Source of the DNA: Pedobacter punctiformis | GTDB taxonomy: Bacteria > Bacteroidota > Bacteroidia > Sphingobacteriales > Sphingobacteriaceae | Reading direction: 5' to 3' | DNA length: 64,000 bases | Assembly: GCF_027213715.1 (NCBI RefSeq) | Contig: NZ_JAPWGM010000005.1 | Coordinates: forward strand, 310,001 to 374,000 | In this document: positions 8,918-19,855 of the stretch, in pieces | Layout: every line of letters begins with the position of its first letter | How positions within the stretch are numbered: the stretch's first letter is position 1 | The notes under the pieces: model-generated | Database searches by the model: none | What the model saw: only the letters and a program-made list of their open reading frames with translations | Told to the model about the DNA's origin: nothing | Position numbers and translations under genes: made by a program

Positions 8918-9811
8918 ATGTTAAAAGGAATTCTCCTTGTATTTTTTGGTGCCTGCAGTTTTGGTATCCTGTCTACTTTTGTTAAACTGGCCTACCATGA
9001 AGGGTATACTTTAGGGGATGTAACCGGAACCCAGGCTTTTTTCGGTGCCGTAATTTTATGGGTACTCTTCTTTTTTCAAACCAAAACATCCGGTTATAAA
9101 TCAAAAGAAATCGTAATTAAAACACCCTGGTGGAAAATGCTGCTTGCCGGATGTTGCACAGGGTTAGTGAGTATATTTTATTATCAATGCGTAAAATTGG
9201 TTCCAAATTCTGTAGCCATTATTTTATTAATGCAATTTATTTGGATGAGTATTTTAATGGAACTCATAATTTTTAAGAAAAAGCCAACAGAATTACAATT
9301 TTTAGCCATTTTGCTTGTTTTAGGCGGTACGGTTTTAGCAAGCGGTATGCTGGAAGTAAAATTAGATACCCTTAATTTAACAGGGATTGGTTTTGGTTTG
9401 CTCGCAGCACTCTGCTATGCAGGCTTTTTAATGTTAAGCGGCAGAATAGGAACCGAATATCCGGTATTAAAGAAAAGTGCCTTAATGATTACCGGTGCCT
9501 GCATATTGATTTTTATTATTTTTCCGCCTGTATTTTTATTTAATGGCGCATTGAGCGGAAGCCTGTTTAAATGGGGACTAATTATTGCTGTTTTTGGTAC
9601 GGTTATTCCACCATTATTTTATGCAGAAGGTGTGCCAAGAGTAGGTACGGCATTAAGTTCCATATTAAGTGCGGCAGAATTACCCGTAGCCATCATTATG
9701 GCCGGTTTGGTTTTGCATGAACAGGTTTCGTTTTTACGCTGGGTTGGGGTAGTCGTAATTTTATCAGCCATGATTTTACCCAACCTGAAATATTTAAAGA
9801 AAAGTAATTAA
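8918..9811 (+). CDS. DMT-superfamily (EamA) transporter
   Basis: A 297-aa inner-membrane protein with about ten transmembrane helices in two EamA repeats (residues 1-140 and 150-290). It starts L-K-G-I-L-L-V-F-F-G-A-C-S-F-G and has the repeat-ending P-V-A-I-I-M-A motif. EamA proteins export amino acids, nucleobases or other metabolites; the substrate cannot be read here. It lies 99 bases after pdxJ and may be its own unit. Confidence 0.85.
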   Translation: MLKGILLVFFGACSFGILSTFVKLAYHEGYTLGDVTGTQAFFGAVILWVLFFFQTKTSGYKSKEIVIKTPWWKMLLAGCCTGLVSIFYYQCVKLVPNSVAIILLMQFIWMSILMELIIFKKKPTELQFLAILLVLGGTVLASGMLEVKLDTLNLTGIGFGLLAALCYAGFLMLSGRIGTEYPVLKKSALMITGACILIFIIFPPVFLFNGALSGSLFKWGLIIAVFGTVIPPLFYAEGVPRVGTALSSILSAAELPVAIIMAGLVLHEQVSFLRWVGVVVILSAMILPNLKYLKKSN

Positions 9812-9896
9812 ACTTGTACCGGCTTTTGCAACCCTCGGAAAACATTTCTGAATTCTAAAAAATTAAATATCTTTAATCAGTGTAAATAATATAACT

Positions 9897-10460
9897 ATGA
9901 AGAACCTTACCATTTATATTCTCTCCTTTCTTGTTATCGGTTTTGTTGGATGTAAAACCAAAACAACCATTAACCAAAATGAAGCAGGTGAAGTAATTAC
10001 TGATTATTTAAAAGCTAACCCGGAGTATAAAACTGCTCATTTTAAGTTTGGTGAAATAAAATTTAGCAATACGAACGATATGTTCGAACTGGGAAAATAT
10101 AAAACCTTGGCCAGTAAAGGTTTGGTTTCTTTAAGTTTGAAAGAGGCTAAGAAAAAATTCCTTTCAAAAGACAGCAGTTATGTTTATCAAATTACTTTGA
10201 CCGATAAGGCAAGCCCTTTGGTTTTAAAGCAAGAAAGTGATAAAGCAACGGTAAAAGTGATAGAATATGTTTTGTCAGACGAAAAGCCTGTAGACTTTGA
10301 ACAAGTAAATTCGAGTACGGCGAAGGTAACGGTATCTTTGAAAATGGTAACAACAGACTTTGCTCCATTCGATAAAGAAGCAAACAAGAATAGCAACTTC
10401 ATTACCAAAACTTATAAACTTAAGTTAAGCAAAGATGAAGGCTGGAAGGTGCAGAAATAA
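9897..10460 (+). CDS. Putative lipoprotein of unknown function
   Basis: A 187-aa protein with a lipoprotein signal (hydrophobic segment then F-V-G-C, lipidation at about C19). The mature part is Lys- and Ser-rich with alternating hydrophobics that suggest a beta-sandwich or cystatin-like fold, but no named family is recognised. A possible -7 element TATCTTTA lies about 25 bases upstream of the ATG. It is followed by a 495-base gene-free stretch. Confidence 0.6.
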   Translation: MKNLTIYILSFLVIGFVGCKTKTTINQNEAGEVITDYLKANPEYKTAHFKFGEIKFSNTNDMFELGKYKTLASKGLVSLSLKEAKKKFLSKDSSYVYQITLTDKASPLVLKQESDKATVKVIEYVLSDEKPVDFEQVNSSTAKVTVSLKMVTTDFAPFDKEANKNSNFITKTYKLKLSKDEGWKVQK

Positions 10461-10571
10461 CAGCATAATTTGTTGTCTTAAGCTTGTGAAATGACCAGAG
10501 ATAATTAATTTTTTCTGATGAGGAAACGCATGTCAGTGGTTATTTGCAGAAATAGTCCCGCCATTCACTAT

Positions 10572-10723
10572 TTCTGATTAAGAATCAGAATCGTCGCTGT
10601 CGGGTTTAGTTTACAGCGGTAAACCTGGCTAAATTAAACCTGACAGGAGCGAACACGATCCCGATTTCCGGGAGCGTAAAGCGTATGGCAGGGCTTGCAT
10701 AACCAATGTGCGCAGAACCCTGC
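10572..10723. repeat. Palindrome-rich intergenic element
   Basis: Four inverted repeats are packed together: TTCTGATT/AATCAGAA (10572-10590); an imperfect pair CGCTGTCGGGTTTA (10595-10608) with TAAACCTGACAGGAGCG (10635-10651); TCCCG/CGGGA around 10659-10673; and GCAGGG/CCCTGC (10688-10723). The segment is more GC-rich than its surroundings and has no good reading frame. It looks like a REP/BIME-type or miniature mobile element. The rest of 10461-10955 holds a half-copy of the GTCATCCTGAG repeat (10755-10765) and the gcvP -7 element. Confidence 0.45.
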
Positions 10724-10925
10724 TTTCCAAATATATTTTATAGTTTAACAATTTGTCATCCTGAGCCTTCTGGCTAATATCTTTTCAAAAAGTTCTTTGC
10801 CCGGCAAAAATTACTCAAACGTTTGATTTAGCCAGGATGGAGCCAGGCGGTAAAATCATTGATTTTTAGTGCAAAACATACGCGTTTTTTACAGTTTTGA
10901 TAACGGAAAACATATCCTAAATTCT

Positions 10926-10933
10926 TACCTTTG
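10926..10933 (+). promoter_or_regulatory. -7 element of gcvP
   Basis: TACCTTTG matches the Bacteroidota -7 pattern and lies 22 bases before the ATG at 10956. A TTTG upstream (10896-10899) is 26 bases away, longer than usual. The element decides the start: the in-frame codons from 10869 lie upstream of transcription. Confidence 0.55.
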
Positions 10934-10955
10934 CCGAAATTTATTATCATACCGC

Positions 10956-13832
10956 ATGAGCTTAAATATCCATTACAAGGAAGATTTTCAAAACCGTCAT
11001 ATCGCCCCAAACGAGGCTGATACTGCCGAAATGCTGCAAACTATCGGCGTAAATTCTATTGATGCGCTAATAGAACAAACTGTTCCGCAAAAAATCAGGT
11101 TAAAACAACCTTTAAATTTGCCGGCAGCGAAATCAGAAACTGAATATCTGGGTGCCTTAAAGCAAACTTCATTGTTAAATAAAGTTTTCAAAAGCTTTAT
11201 CGGTCAGGGTTATTATGATACCATTACACCGGGTGTAATTCTTCGTAATGTATTCGAAAATCCAGGATGGTATACACAATATACCCCATATCAGGCAGAA
11301 ATTGCACAAGGTCGTTTGCAGGCTTTATTAAATTTCCAAACTATGGTTATTGATTTAACCGGAATGGAAATTGCAAATGCTTCTTTATTGGATGAAGGTA
11401 CAGCAGCAGCAGAAGCCATGTTTATGCAATACAGTACCCGTAAAAATCAGGCAGCTAAGAAATTCTTTGTATCTGAACTGGTTTTTGCCCAAACAACAGA
11501 TATTTTAAAAACCCGTGCTAATCCATACGGCATTGAGCTTGTAATTGGCGATCACAAAACTTTCCAGCCAACCGAAGATTTCTTTGGTGCAATTATTCAA
11601 TACCCTGCAGGGAATGGTGAGGTTTATGATTATGCAGCTTTTGCTTCAGCCTTACACAACCAAAATATTAAATTAACTGTTGCTGCCGATATTTTAAGCT
11701 TAACTTTATTAACGCCTCCAGGCGAATGGGGTGCTGATATTGTTGTAGGTACCACGCAGCGTTTAGGTATACCAATGGGATTTGGTGGTCCTCATGCCGC
11801 TTTCTTTGCAACTAAAGATGAGTACAAACGTTCAATCCCGGGCCGTATTATTGGGGTAACCATTGATAGCCATGGCGATTACGCTTTACGTATGGCTTTA
11901 CAAACGCGTGAGCAGCACATTCGCAGAGATAAAGCAACTTCAAATATTTGTACTGCACAAGCTTTACTGGCTATTATGGCCGGTTTTTATGCAGCTTATC
12001 ACGGTCCTAAAGGTTTAAAAGCAATTGCCGAACGTACACATGGTTTAGCCGTTAGCCTTGCAGCTACACTTAAAAATTTAGGTTTCGAACAATTAAATTC
12101 TGCTTATTTCGATACCATCCGTTTTGATTTAGGTGAACTAAAAGGCGGCATTCATGCAGCTTGTTTAGATAACGAAATCAACTTAAACTATAATGGTAAT
12201 TCGGTAACCATCTCTTTTGATGAAACCAGTACTTTCGAAGATGTACAGTTATTGGCTAAAATATTTGCTAAAGTTAAAGCCGTAGCAGCAGATCAGGTTG
12301 AGGTAGTGGAGCAGGTAGAAACCGTAATTCCTTCGGCATTACAACGTACTTCGGCCTATTTAACACACCCTATTTTTAATTCGCACCATTCAGAACATGA
12401 AATGTTGCGTTACATTAAATCATTAGAAGCAAAAGATTTATCTCTTTGCCATTCAATGATTGCCCTGGGTAGCTGTACCATGAAATTAAACGCTACTGCA
12501 GAAATGATTCCGGTTACCTGGTCTCACTTCGGTCGCGTACACCCGTTTGCACCAGCTGATCAGGTTTTAGGTTACTATTCTGTTTTTAACGAACTGGATA
12601 AATGGCTAAGTGAAATTACAGGTTTTGCCTCAATGAGCTTACAACCTAATGCAGGTGCGCAAGGTGAATATGCTGGTTTAATGGTTATTCGTGCTTATCA
12701 CCATGATCGTGGTGATTTCCACCGTAATGTGGCTTTAATCCCCGCTTCAGCTCACGGTACAAATCCTGCTTCTGCAGCAATGGCTGATATGAAGATTGTT
12801 GTTGTTAAATCTTTAGAAAACGGTAACATCGATGTTGAAGATTTAAAAGCGAAAGCAGAATTACATAAAGACAACCTATCGTGTTTAATGGTAACTTACC
12901 CATCAACTCACGGTGTATTTGAAGAAAGTATCGTAGAAATTTGTGAAACCATCCACGCGAATGGCGGACAAGTTTATATGGATGGTGCAAATATGAATGC
13001 ACAGGTTGGTTTAACAAGTCCGGCTAATATTGGTGCTGACGTTTGTCACTTAAACTTACACAAAACCTTCTGTATTCCTCACGGTGGTGGTGGTCCTGGT
13101 ATGGGCCCAATTGGTGTTGCAAAACATTTGGTTCCTTATCTTCCTGGCCACGCAGTTGTGGATATCGATAAAGGAAAATCAATTTCTGCAGTTTCCTCTG
13201 CACCATGGGGTTCTGCATCCATTTTAATCATTTCTCATGCTTATATCGCTATGATGGGCAGCGAAGGTTTAACCAACGCTACAAAATATGCCATCTTAAA
13301 TGCTAACTACATGAAAGCCCGTTTAGAACAACATTATCCTGTTCTTTATTCAGGTGCTCAGGGTCGTTGTGCGCATGAGATGATTTTAGATTGCCGTTCT
13401 TTCAAAGCTTTCGGTATTGAAGTTACCGATATTGCGAAACGTTTAATGGATTATGGTTTCCATGCACCAACGGTTTCTTTCCCGGTTGCAGGTACTTTAA
13501 TGGTTGAGCCAACAGAATCTGAGCCTAAACATGAGCTGGATCGTTTTTGTGATGCCCTAATCGCCATTAAGAATGAAATTACAGATGTAGAAAACGGTAC
13601 TTTAGATAGAGTTGATAATCCACTGAAAAATTCGCCTCATACTGTTGCTGTAATTACGGCAAACGAATGGGAGCATGCTTACAGCCGTCAAACTGCAGCT
13701 TTCCCACTTCCTTATGTGTTAGAGCGTAAGTTCTGGCCATCAGTAGGCAGGGTTAACGACAGTCATGGAGACCGCTCATTAATTTGTGCTTGTCCACCGG
13801 TTGAAAGCTATTTAGAGGAAATCGTACCTTAA
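10956..13832 (+). CDS. gcvP: Glycine dehydrogenase (decarboxylating), P-protein of the glycine cleavage system
   Basis: About 958 aa, the full length of the fused-type P-protein. It uses pyridoxal phosphate to decarboxylate glycine and pass the aminomethyl group to the lipoyl H-protein. The N-terminal half begins with F-Q-N-R-H-I-A-P-N, and the C-terminal half holds the cofactor lysine in [18 protein letters not shown] (K703). I place the start at 10956 because the upstream extension reads as non-conserved and contains the -7 element. No gcvT or gcvH is adjacent, and no glycine riboswitch was seen upstream. Confidence 0.97.
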   Translation: MSLNIHYKEDFQNRHIAPNEADTAEMLQTIGVNSIDALIEQTVPQKIRLKQPLNLPAAKSETEYLGALKQTSLLNKVFKSFIGQGYYDTITPGVILRNVFENPGWYTQYTPYQAEIAQGRLQALLNFQTMVIDLTGMEIANASLLDEGTAAAEAMFMQYSTRKNQAAKKFFVSELVFAQTTDILKTRANPYGIELVIGDHKTFQPTEDFFGAIIQYPAGNGEVYDYAAFASALHNQNIKLTVAADILSLTLLTPPGEWGADIVVGTTQRLGIPMGFGGPHAAFFATKDEYKRSIPGRIIGVTIDSHGDYALRMALQTREQHIRRDKATSNICTAQALLAIMAGFYAAYHGPKGLKAIAERTHGLAVSLAATLKNLGFEQLNSAYFDTIRFDLGELKGGIHAACLDNEINLNYNGNSVTISFDETSTFEDVQLLAKIFAKVKAVAADQVEVVEQVETVIPSALQRTSAYLTHPIFNSHHSEHEMLRYIKSLEAKDLSLCHSMIALGSCTMKLNATAEMIPVTWSHFGRVHPFAPADQVLGYYSVFNELDKWLSEITGFASMSLQPNAGAQGEYAGLMVIRAYHHDRGDFHRNVALIPASAHGTNPASAAMADMKIVVVKSLENGNIDVEDLKAKAELHKDNLSCLMVTYPSTHGVFEESIVEICETIHANGGQVYMDGANMNAQVGLTSPANIGADVCHLNLHKTFCIPHGGGGPGMGPIGVAKHLVPYLPGHAVVDIDKGKSISAVSSAPWGSASILIISHAYIAMMGSEGLTNATKYAILNANYMKARLEQHYPVLYSGAQGRCAHEMILDCRSFKAFGIEVTDIAKRLMDYGFHAPTVSFPVAGTLMVEPTESEPKHELDRFCDALIAIKNEITDVENGTLDRVDNPLKNSPHTVAVITANEWEHAYSRQTAAFPLPYVLERKFWPSVGRVNDSHGDRSLICACPPVESYLEEIVP

Positions 13833-13877
13833 TATTTTTTGTCCCGTTATCGCGGGAAGCATTTCGTTAAATAATTT

Positions 13878-13923
13878 ATCTGCAGGTTTTGTGATATCTT
13901 CATAAAACCTGCAGATTTTTTTT
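13878..13923 (+). terminator. Terminator of gcvP
   Basis: A perfect 14-base stem (13878-13891 region with 13902-13916) is followed by eight T residues. A smaller hairpin with arms TCCCG/CGGGA (13843-13858) lies just before it. The remainder of the gap, 13924-14269, shows nothing beyond a weak -7 element TACCTTTA at 14240-14247 for the next gene. Confidence 0.85.
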
Positions 13924-14269
13924 GCATTACCAGCTTGATTACATTATACAATAAGAGCAATTAACTTACCCAGTAGGACAACTCAAGCCAGGCAATCCAT
14001 TTTTCATTTAATTTTTTGTATATATATAATTGTTCTTCCATGGCCATACTTGCCGCAACTGTAGCCAAACATAAATATATAGCGTACAATTAAATGATTT
14101 ACGGAATTTCAAATTGACATTTAAAAGTAAACAGATTAAACCTTTTATCTAATTTTTAAGTCTATCCACTTAATTAAGATAATTCTAATTAATTTTAAAA
14201 TCTTAACATAGGTCAATAACAAGAGACAGACCATTTATATACCTTTACAAAAATTAAAAAAACCAGAAA

Positions 14270-14857
14270 ATGAAATTAAAAATCGGCTCAATTTTTTTAT
14301 TAGTGGCAGTAGTAGCTTTGTCAGCTTTTAAAAACCCTACAAAACCAGTAACTTATACTGTTGATGCAACAAAATCAACTATTACATGGGTTGGCAAAAA
14401 AGTAACAGGTTCTCACAACGGAACAATTACTTTACAATCAGGATCGTTAAAAGTAAACGGTAAAAGTGTAACAGGTGGAACCTTCACCATCGATATGAAT
14501 TCAATTAAAGATGCAGACGGAAGTGCTAAATTAGAAGGTCACTTAAAAGCGGATGACTTCTTCGGTGTAGCTAAATTTCCAACTTCAACTTTCGTAATTA
14601 CTAAAGTTGCTGGTGCTGGTGCTAACGTAACGGTTTCAGGTAACTTAACCATTAAAGGGATTACTAAACCATTAAGCTTTCCTGCAACTGTAACAGTAAA
14701 TGCGGATGGTACTGTAAGTGCTTTAGCTGGTAAAATAGTTGTAGACAGAACTAAATATGACATTAAATATGGTTCTAAATCATTCTTCGATAGCATTGGC
14801 GACAAAGCAATTAACGATGAGTTTGAACTTGCTGTTAAATTAGTAGCTAAGAAATAA
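14270..14857 (+). CDS. YceI-family periplasmic protein
   Basis: A 195-aa protein with an N-terminal signal peptide (MKLKIGSIFLLVAVVALSAF), then the YceI beta-barrel starting Y-T-V-D-A-T-K-S-T-I-T-W-V-G-K-K-V and including a F-x-V-A-K-F-P-T-S-T-F segment and G-N-L-T-I-K-G-I-T-K-P. YceI proteins have a lipocalin-like barrel that binds isoprenoid-type lipids and are often induced by stress or high pH. It is monocistronic, between a weak -7 element and a very strong terminator. Confidence 0.92.
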   Translation: MKLKIGSIFLLVAVVALSAFKNPTKPVTYTVDATKSTITWVGKKVTGSHNGTITLQSGSLKVNGKSVTGGTFTIDMNSIKDADGSAKLEGHLKADDFFGVAKFPTSTFVITKVAGAGANVTVSGNLTIKGITKPLSFPATVTVNADGTVSALAGKIVVDRTKYDIKYGSKSFFDSIGDKAINDEFELAVKLVAKK

Positions 14858-14878
14858 TTATTTCCGGTCAGGAAAATT

Positions 14879-14909
14879 AAAGGCCTGCTCATTTGAGCAG
14901 GCCTTTTTT
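14879..14909 (+). terminator. Terminator of the yceI-like gene
   Basis: AAAGGCCTGCTC pairs perfectly with GAGCAGGCCTTT around a four-base loop and runs into T residues. Confidence 0.9.
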
Positions 14910-14960
14910 GTTTTCTCTATCCTGCTTCTTTCTTCAGCATGGTCTTTAAGCTTTCGGTAT

Positions 14961-15725
14961 TTATCTTATTTTAAACCCACCTTCAATCTCATCAACAAAA
15001 CCTGTTGCAGCACTTTTACCATGATAAAATAAACATTCCCAGTTTTCTTCTGCAGCTCTTTTACCAAATTCCTTGCGCAATTCCATCGCTTTACGCCCGT
15101 CGAAATCATATTTAGCAATAAAATTTTTAACCAGTTCTTCGGGTTCCGGTAAAACATCACCACCAAAAAACACCTTTTGATTACCCTCTGTTAATAAGAA
15201 AACCTGGTGATTTGGAGTATGCGCACCCGTAAATTCATAACTTATTGCTTCATTCAATTGTCCATCGCCTTCTACAAATTCAATTTGAGCGTTGCGCTGT
15301 ACAAAATCAAATATATCGGTGTGGTAAGAAGAAGATTTAGTGCTGAAAGCCATTTCCCATTCACCGCGGTTAATTATATATTCTGCATCCGGAAAACTTA
15401 ATTCTAATTTGTTACCCTGGTTGTGAATCATTCCACCCGAATGGTCAAAATGCAAATGCGACATTAGCACTTTGGTTACATCGGTTGGATCAAAACCTGC
15501 ATTGCGAATATTTTTATGCAAAATCAATTCTCCCTGTTCGTCACTAAAACCTAAACCAGTGTCAAATAAAACAAGGTCATTTTGCAATTCAACTAAAAAT
15601 GGTTGAACGTTAATGAATAAAGAAGCAGGTCTGTCTTTAAAACTATGTATGGTGGAATCAAACGGAACGAATTTCTTGGTTGCATCAACTGAATATGTTC
15701 CTTCGAATAAGGTATAAACTTGCAA
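14961..15725 (-). CDS. MBL-fold metallo-hydrolase (lactonase-like)
   Basis: A 254-aa cytoplasmic metallo-beta-lactamase-fold enzyme with the dinuclear zinc motif H90-L-H92-F-D94-H95, a later G-A-H-T-P-N-H-Q histidine, and G-G-D-V-L-P for the third metal site. The overall order (short N-terminus, F-D-T-G-L-G, S-H-L-H-F-D-H-S-G-G) resembles N-acyl homoserine lactonases, but many related hydrolases share it. The true substrate is unknown. It is a single gene convergent with yceI. Confidence 0.85.
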   Translation of the reverse strand: MQVYTLFEGTYSVDATKKFVPFDSTIHSFKDRPASLFINVQPFLVELQNDLVLFDTGLGFSDEQGELILHKNIRNAGFDPTDVTKVLMSHLHFDHSGGMIHNQGNKLELSFPDAEYIINRGEWEMAFSTKSSSYHTDIFDFVQRNAQIEFVEGDGQLNEAISYEFTGAHTPNHQVFLLTEGNQKVFFGGDVLPEPEELVKNFIAKYDFDGRKAMELRKEFGKRAAEENWECLFYHGKSAATGFVDEIEGGFKIR

Positions 15726-15847
15726 AATATTAAGATTTATTATTTCTGTGCAAAGTTAACAATCTATTTGCAGTATCGTTTTAGTAAAAGCTTGGATACT
15801 TCCTTTTAATGTAAAAAATCATTCCTAAATTGAGGCAAATTATTCCA

Positions 15848-17173
15848 ATGAAAAAAATATTACCCATCTTCATATTCTTTTTGAGTGTAGTTTCAACCTT
15901 ATTTGCACAACAGAAACCAAATGTAATTATTGTTTTAGCTGATGATATGGGCTATAGTGATATATCCTGCTACGGAAATCCTTTGATAAAAACACCCTTT
16001 CTGGATGATATGGCTAGTAAAGGGATTAAAGCAACAAATTTCGTAACCACATCGCCAACCTGTACCCCATCACGGGCCTCTTTATTAACCGGAAGGTATT
16101 GCAGCAGGATGGATTTGCCTCAACCAATAGGCCCGGGAGATAAAAGGGGGATGCCGCAGGATGAAGTTACCATAGCTCAAATGCTGAAAACATCGGGTTA
16201 TAATACGGCATTGATTGGTAAATGGCATCTTGGTGATCATGGTGTTTCTTTACCCAATAAAAAGGGTTTCGATGAATTTTATGGGATGCTTTACAGCCAC
16301 GATTATCGGGCCCCTTATGTAAAAACGGATACAATCCTTAAAATTTTCAGAAATACAAAGCCCGAAATTTATAAACCCCAGGATAGCGCCTTAATTGGTT
16401 TATACACCAAAGAATCTATCGATTTTATAAAAAGAAGTGCCAAAAGTAAAAAACCGTTCTTTTTATATCTGGCGCAAAATATGCCACATTTGCCTGTTGC
16501 CTTCGCAGCTCAAAGGAACAGAAAAACACCATCTGCCGGTGGAGAACTTGGTGATGTAATTGAAGATATGGATGCTGGTTTGGCGCAAATCTGGAAACAG
16601 GTTGTTGCCTCAGGACAAGCGGATAACACCATTTTTATTTTCACAAGTGATAATGGGCCATGGGTTAATGCGCCCGCAAGAATGTACGAAGATGGATTTA
16701 CTAAATTTTATCATGTAGGTTCAGCCGGAAATTTCAAAGGCTCGAAAGCTATTTCTTATGAAGGCGGACATCGTGTTCCGTTTATTGTGTACTGGAAAGG
16801 CCATACTTTAAATGATCAGCAACTGACCAAACCTTTTTCTAACCTGGATGTTTTTCCAACGATTGCGGAGTGGACCAAAACCAAACTTCCAGAGAAAATT
16901 TATGATGGAGAATCTGTGGCTGGCTTGTTAACCAATAAAAATGACCATAAAGTGCATCGCCCAATTTACTATCATAACTACGTTTTAGAAGGTGTAAAAG
17001 ATGGGGATTGGAAACTAAGGATTACCAAAAAAGATAATCAGGAGCTTGTTGAGTTGTTCAATCTTTCCTGGGATCCATCCGAACGCGTAAACCTGATTGA
17101 TGAAAGTAAATTCGCTCAGCAAAAGGAACATCTTTTAAAACTTTTTAAAGAATATCCGGGTAATTCTAAATAA
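15848..17173 (+). CDS. Secreted sulfatase (arylsulfatase family)
   Basis: About 441 aa with a signal peptide ending L-F-A-Q-Q. The alkaline-phosphatase-like sulfatase fold opens with [12 protein letters not shown]. The formylglycine site is C72-T-P-S-R, so a maturation enzyme is needed. Metal and substrate residues follow in G-K-W-H-L-G and F-T-S-D-N-G. It probably removes sulfate from polysaccharides or glycosaminoglycans in the periplasm. I use the ATG at 15848; the TTG at 15830 would add six residues before the signal peptide. No carbohydrate cluster surrounds it. Confidence 0.92.
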   Translation: MKKILPIFIFFLSVVSTLFAQQKPNVIIVLADDMGYSDISCYGNPLIKTPFLDDMASKGIKATNFVTTSPTCTPSRASLLTGRYCSRMDLPQPIGPGDKRGMPQDEVTIAQMLKTSGYNTALIGKWHLGDHGVSLPNKKGFDEFYGMLYSHDYRAPYVKTDTILKIFRNTKPEIYKPQDSALIGLYTKESIDFIKRSAKSKKPFFLYLAQNMPHLPVAFAAQRNRKTPSAGGELGDVIEDMDAGLAQIWKQVVASGQADNTIFIFTSDNGPWVNAPARMYEDGFTKFYHVGSAGNFKGSKAISYEGGHRVPFIVYWKGHTLNDQQLTKPFSNLDVFPTIAEWTKTKLPEKIYDGESVAGLLTNKNDHKVHRPIYYHNYVLEGVKDGDWKLRITKKDNQELVELFNLSWDPSERVNLIDESKFAQQKEHLLKLFKEYPGNSK

Positions 17174-17285
17174 GTAAATGCCAGTATTTTCCGTATAATG
17201 TTTTTAGATTGAATACCGCATGCCATTTGAATAGGCGAAAAGAGTTCAATTAAAATGTATATTTACTGTTCGGAAACAATACTAG

Positions 17286-18986
17286 ATGGAAAAAAGATGG
17301 GTGCTGGCATCAAAATGCAATAATGATACCGTAACAACAATAGCTGAACAACTCAATATAGACCAGTCGCTTGCAGAGATTTTAGTCAACAGAAATATTT
17401 GTGATTTTGATCAGGCAAGAGATTTTTTCAGACCACAAATCGATCATCTTCACGATCCTTTTTTAATGAAGGATATGGATCTGGCCATTGATCGCATTGC
17501 AAAAGCGATAGCTAATGAGGAGAAAATTCTGATTTATGGTGATTATGATGTAGACGGAACAACCTCTGTTGCGCTGGCTTACAGCTTTTTTTCTCAACTG
17601 ACTCCAAACATTGAATATTATATCCCGGATCGTTATCTGGAAGGCTACGGCATTTCTACTGCCGGAATAGATTATGCTTACCAGAATGGATTTTCTTTAA
17701 TCATTGCCTTAGATTGCGGAATAAAATCCATTGATAAAATTGACTACGCCAATACTTTAAACATTGATTTTATTATCTGCGATCACCATTTGCCGGGAGA
17801 GGAGTTACCAAAAGCAGTTGCTGTTTTGGACCCAAAAAGAAACGATTGCGAATATCCTTTTAAAGAATTGGCGGGTTGTGGCATTGGCTTTAAACTTGCC
17901 CAGGCCTATGCCCAAAAACATAATTTAGCTCAGCATACCTATTTGCAGTACCTGGATTTGGTTATGGTTAGCATTGCCGCAGATATTGTTCCCGTAGTAG
18001 GCGAAAACCGGATTTTAGCCTATTATGGATTAAAAAAACTCAATACCAGTCCTTGCCAGGGATTAAAATCTTTAATGGAAATTTCGGGTAAAACTGAAAA
18101 CTATACCATTACAGATGTGGTTTTTACTTTGGGGCCAAGAATTAATGCGGCCGGCCGGATCGATCATGCCAAACATGCTGTTGCCATGTTGCTTTGTGAT
18201 GAAGAGGTAAATGCTGCGGAACAAAGTGAATTGATTAACCTTAAAAATACAGAAAGAAAAACATTCGATCAGGACATTACCCGCGAAGCTCTTGCTTTAA
18301 TTGATGAAAGTGAAATACTGATTAACCGTAAAACTACTGTCGTTTTTAATGAGAACTGGCATAAAGGTGTAATCGGAATTGTAGCGTCCCGTTTAACAGA
18401 AAAATATTATCGTCCAACCATTGTACTCACAAAATCAAATGGATTAGTTGCCGGTTCCTGCCGGTCGGTGGCAGGTTTTGATTTGTACGAAGCTTTAAGC
18501 GGCTGTGCTGATTTATTGGATCAGTACGGTGGGCATAAATTTGCTGCCGGATTAACCATGCAACAAGATAATGTAAATGCTTTTGCCGATAAATTCGAAA
18601 AAATTGTCGCTGCAAGCATTACCGATGAACTATTGATTCCGATGATTAAAATCGATGCAGAAATAGAACTGGCTCAGATTGATGGTAAATTTTTTAGGAT
18701 TTTATCCCAAATGGGCCCTTTCGGCCCGGAAAATATGTCGCCGATTTTTGTAACGCACAATGTATACCTAACCCAGCGGGCCATGGCAGTGGGTGCAAAT
18801 CATTTAAAAATTAACGTAAAACAACAAAATTCCAGTATTTTTGAAGGCATTGGTTATGGTCTGGCAGAATTTGAAAATCTTTTACAACTAAAAGTCCCTT
18901 TTTCTGTTTGTTATACCATTGAAGAAAATGTATGGCGGGAGAAAAGACGTTTGCAGCTCAATATTAAAGGAATAAAAGTTAATTAA
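17286..18986 (+). CDS. recJ: Single-stranded-DNA-specific exonuclease RecJ
   Basis: A 566-aa 5'-3' exonuclease for recombination and mismatch repair. The DHH-family motifs are intact: D86-Y-D-V-D-G in the manganese site, A-L-D-C-G, and the name-giving D166-H-H. The DHHA1 domain follows with GGHKFAAG around residue 420, and the C-terminal OB-like domain includes M-G-P-F-G-P-E-N. The length fits. It is a single gene, with lptB 119 bases downstream on the same strand. Confidence 0.95.
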   Translation: MEKRWVLASKCNNDTVTTIAEQLNIDQSLAEILVNRNICDFDQARDFFRPQIDHLHDPFLMKDMDLAIDRIAKAIANEEKILIYGDYDVDGTTSVALAYSFFSQLTPNIEYYIPDRYLEGYGISTAGIDYAYQNGFSLIIALDCGIKSIDKIDYANTLNIDFIICDHHLPGEELPKAVAVLDPKRNDCEYPFKELAGCGIGFKLAQAYAQKHNLAQHTYLQYLDLVMVSIAADIVPVVGENRILAYYGLKKLNTSPCQGLKSLMEISGKTENYTITDVVFTLGPRINAAGRIDHAKHAVAMLLCDEEVNAAEQSELINLKNTERKTFDQDITREALALIDESEILINRKTTVVFNENWHKGVIGIVASRLTEKYYRPTIVLTKSNGLVAGSCRSVAGFDLYEALSGCADLLDQYGGHKFAAGLTMQQDNVNAFADKFEKIVAASITDELLIPMIKIDAEIELAQIDGKFFRILSQMGPFGPENMSPIFVTHNVYLTQRAMAVGANHLKINVKQQNSSIFEGIGYGLAEFENLLQLKVPFSVCYTIEENVWREKRRLQLNIKGIKVN

Positions 18987-19105
18987 AGCTAAAAACTGAA
19001 GCCGAAAAATAATAATTGCTTAAGTGTTTAGCCTGGTAAAAAAATAACATAAGGTTGCTGTTTTGGTCAAAATCTAAAATTGTAAACCTAAAATCATAAA
19101 TACGA

Positions 19106-19840
19106 ATGATATTAAGAGCCGAAAATCTGGTTAAAAAATATAAACAGCGTACCGTTGTAAATGATGTTTCTTTTAATGTAAGTCAGGGAGAGATTGTTGG
19201 GCTTTTAGGACCAAATGGTGCGGGTAAAACAACTTCATTTTACATGATTGTTGGTTTAATTAAGCCAAATCAGGGCCGTATTTATCTGGAAGAAGAAGAT
19301 ATTACTGAAGATGCAATGTATCGCAGGGCACAAAAGGGGATTGGTTATTTAGCGCAGGAAGCCTCGGTTTTTAGAAAGCTAACTGTTGAAGAAAACATTC
19401 TGGCCATTTTGGAAATGAGCAAAATGAGTAAAGAAGAGCAACGGGAAAAACTGGAAGAACTTATAAATGAATTCAGTTTACATAAAGTTCGTAAAAACCG
19501 TGGAGATTTACTTTCAGGAGGCGAGCGCCGGCGTACGGAGATTGCCCGAGCTTTAGCCGCAAATCCAAATTTTATTCTTTTGGATGAACCATTTGCCGGG
19601 GTAGATCCAATTGCAGTAGAAGAAATTCAATCTATTGTAGCTAAACTAAAGCATAAAAATATTGGTATCCTGATTACAGATCACAATGTGCAGGAAACAC
19701 TTTCCATTACCGACCGGGCTTATTTACTTTTTGAAGGTAAAATTTTAGAACAAGGTGTTCCCGAGGTTCTCGCAGAAAATGAAATGGTTAGAAAAGTGTA
19801 TTTAGGTTCTAACTTTGTTTTGAAACGAAAGAATTTTTAA
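19106..19840 (+). CDS. lptB: LPS export ABC transporter ATPase LptB
   Basis: A 244-aa ATPase that powers lipopolysaccharide extraction from the inner membrane with LptF/G. Walker A is GPNGAGKTT (K41), the signature is [16 protein letters not shown], Walker B is F-I-L-L-D-E-P-F, and the switch histidine is in I-T-D-H-N-V-Q. The double-Arg signature and D-P-I-A-V-E-E-I are typical of LptB rather than LivF/G. The GH3-family gene follows 15 bases later, so the two are probably co-transcribed. Confidence 0.94.
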   Translation: MILRAENLVKKYKQRTVVNDVSFNVSQGEIVGLLGPNGAGKTTSFYMIVGLIKPNQGRIYLEEEDITEDAMYRRAQKGIGYLAQEASVFRKLTVEENILAILEMSKMSKEEQREKLEELINEFSLHKVRKNRGDLLSGGERRRTEIARALAANPNFILLDEPFAGVDPIAVEEIQSIVAKLKHKNIGILITDHNVQETLSITDRAYLLFEGKILEQGVPEVLAENEMVRKVYLGSNFVLKRKNF

Positions 19841-19855
19841 TTTTCTGATAAGCAC

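Noticed and set aside
10869..10955. N-terminal extension of gcvP to 10869
   Set aside because: The extension is not family-like and includes the -7 element; the ATG at 10956 fits the usual N-terminus.
10461..10955. Glycine riboswitch ahead of gcvP
   Set aside because: No recognisable conserved riboswitch core was found; the palindromes present look like repeat elements.
13971..14060. Short minus-strand frame of 28 codons between gcvP and yceI
   Set aside because: No promoter, start context or similarity; consistent with chance in AT-rich DNA.
14539..14892. Minus-strand 117-aa frame opposite the YceI gene
   Set aside because: Antisense to a complete YceI domain and running into the terminator; no motif.
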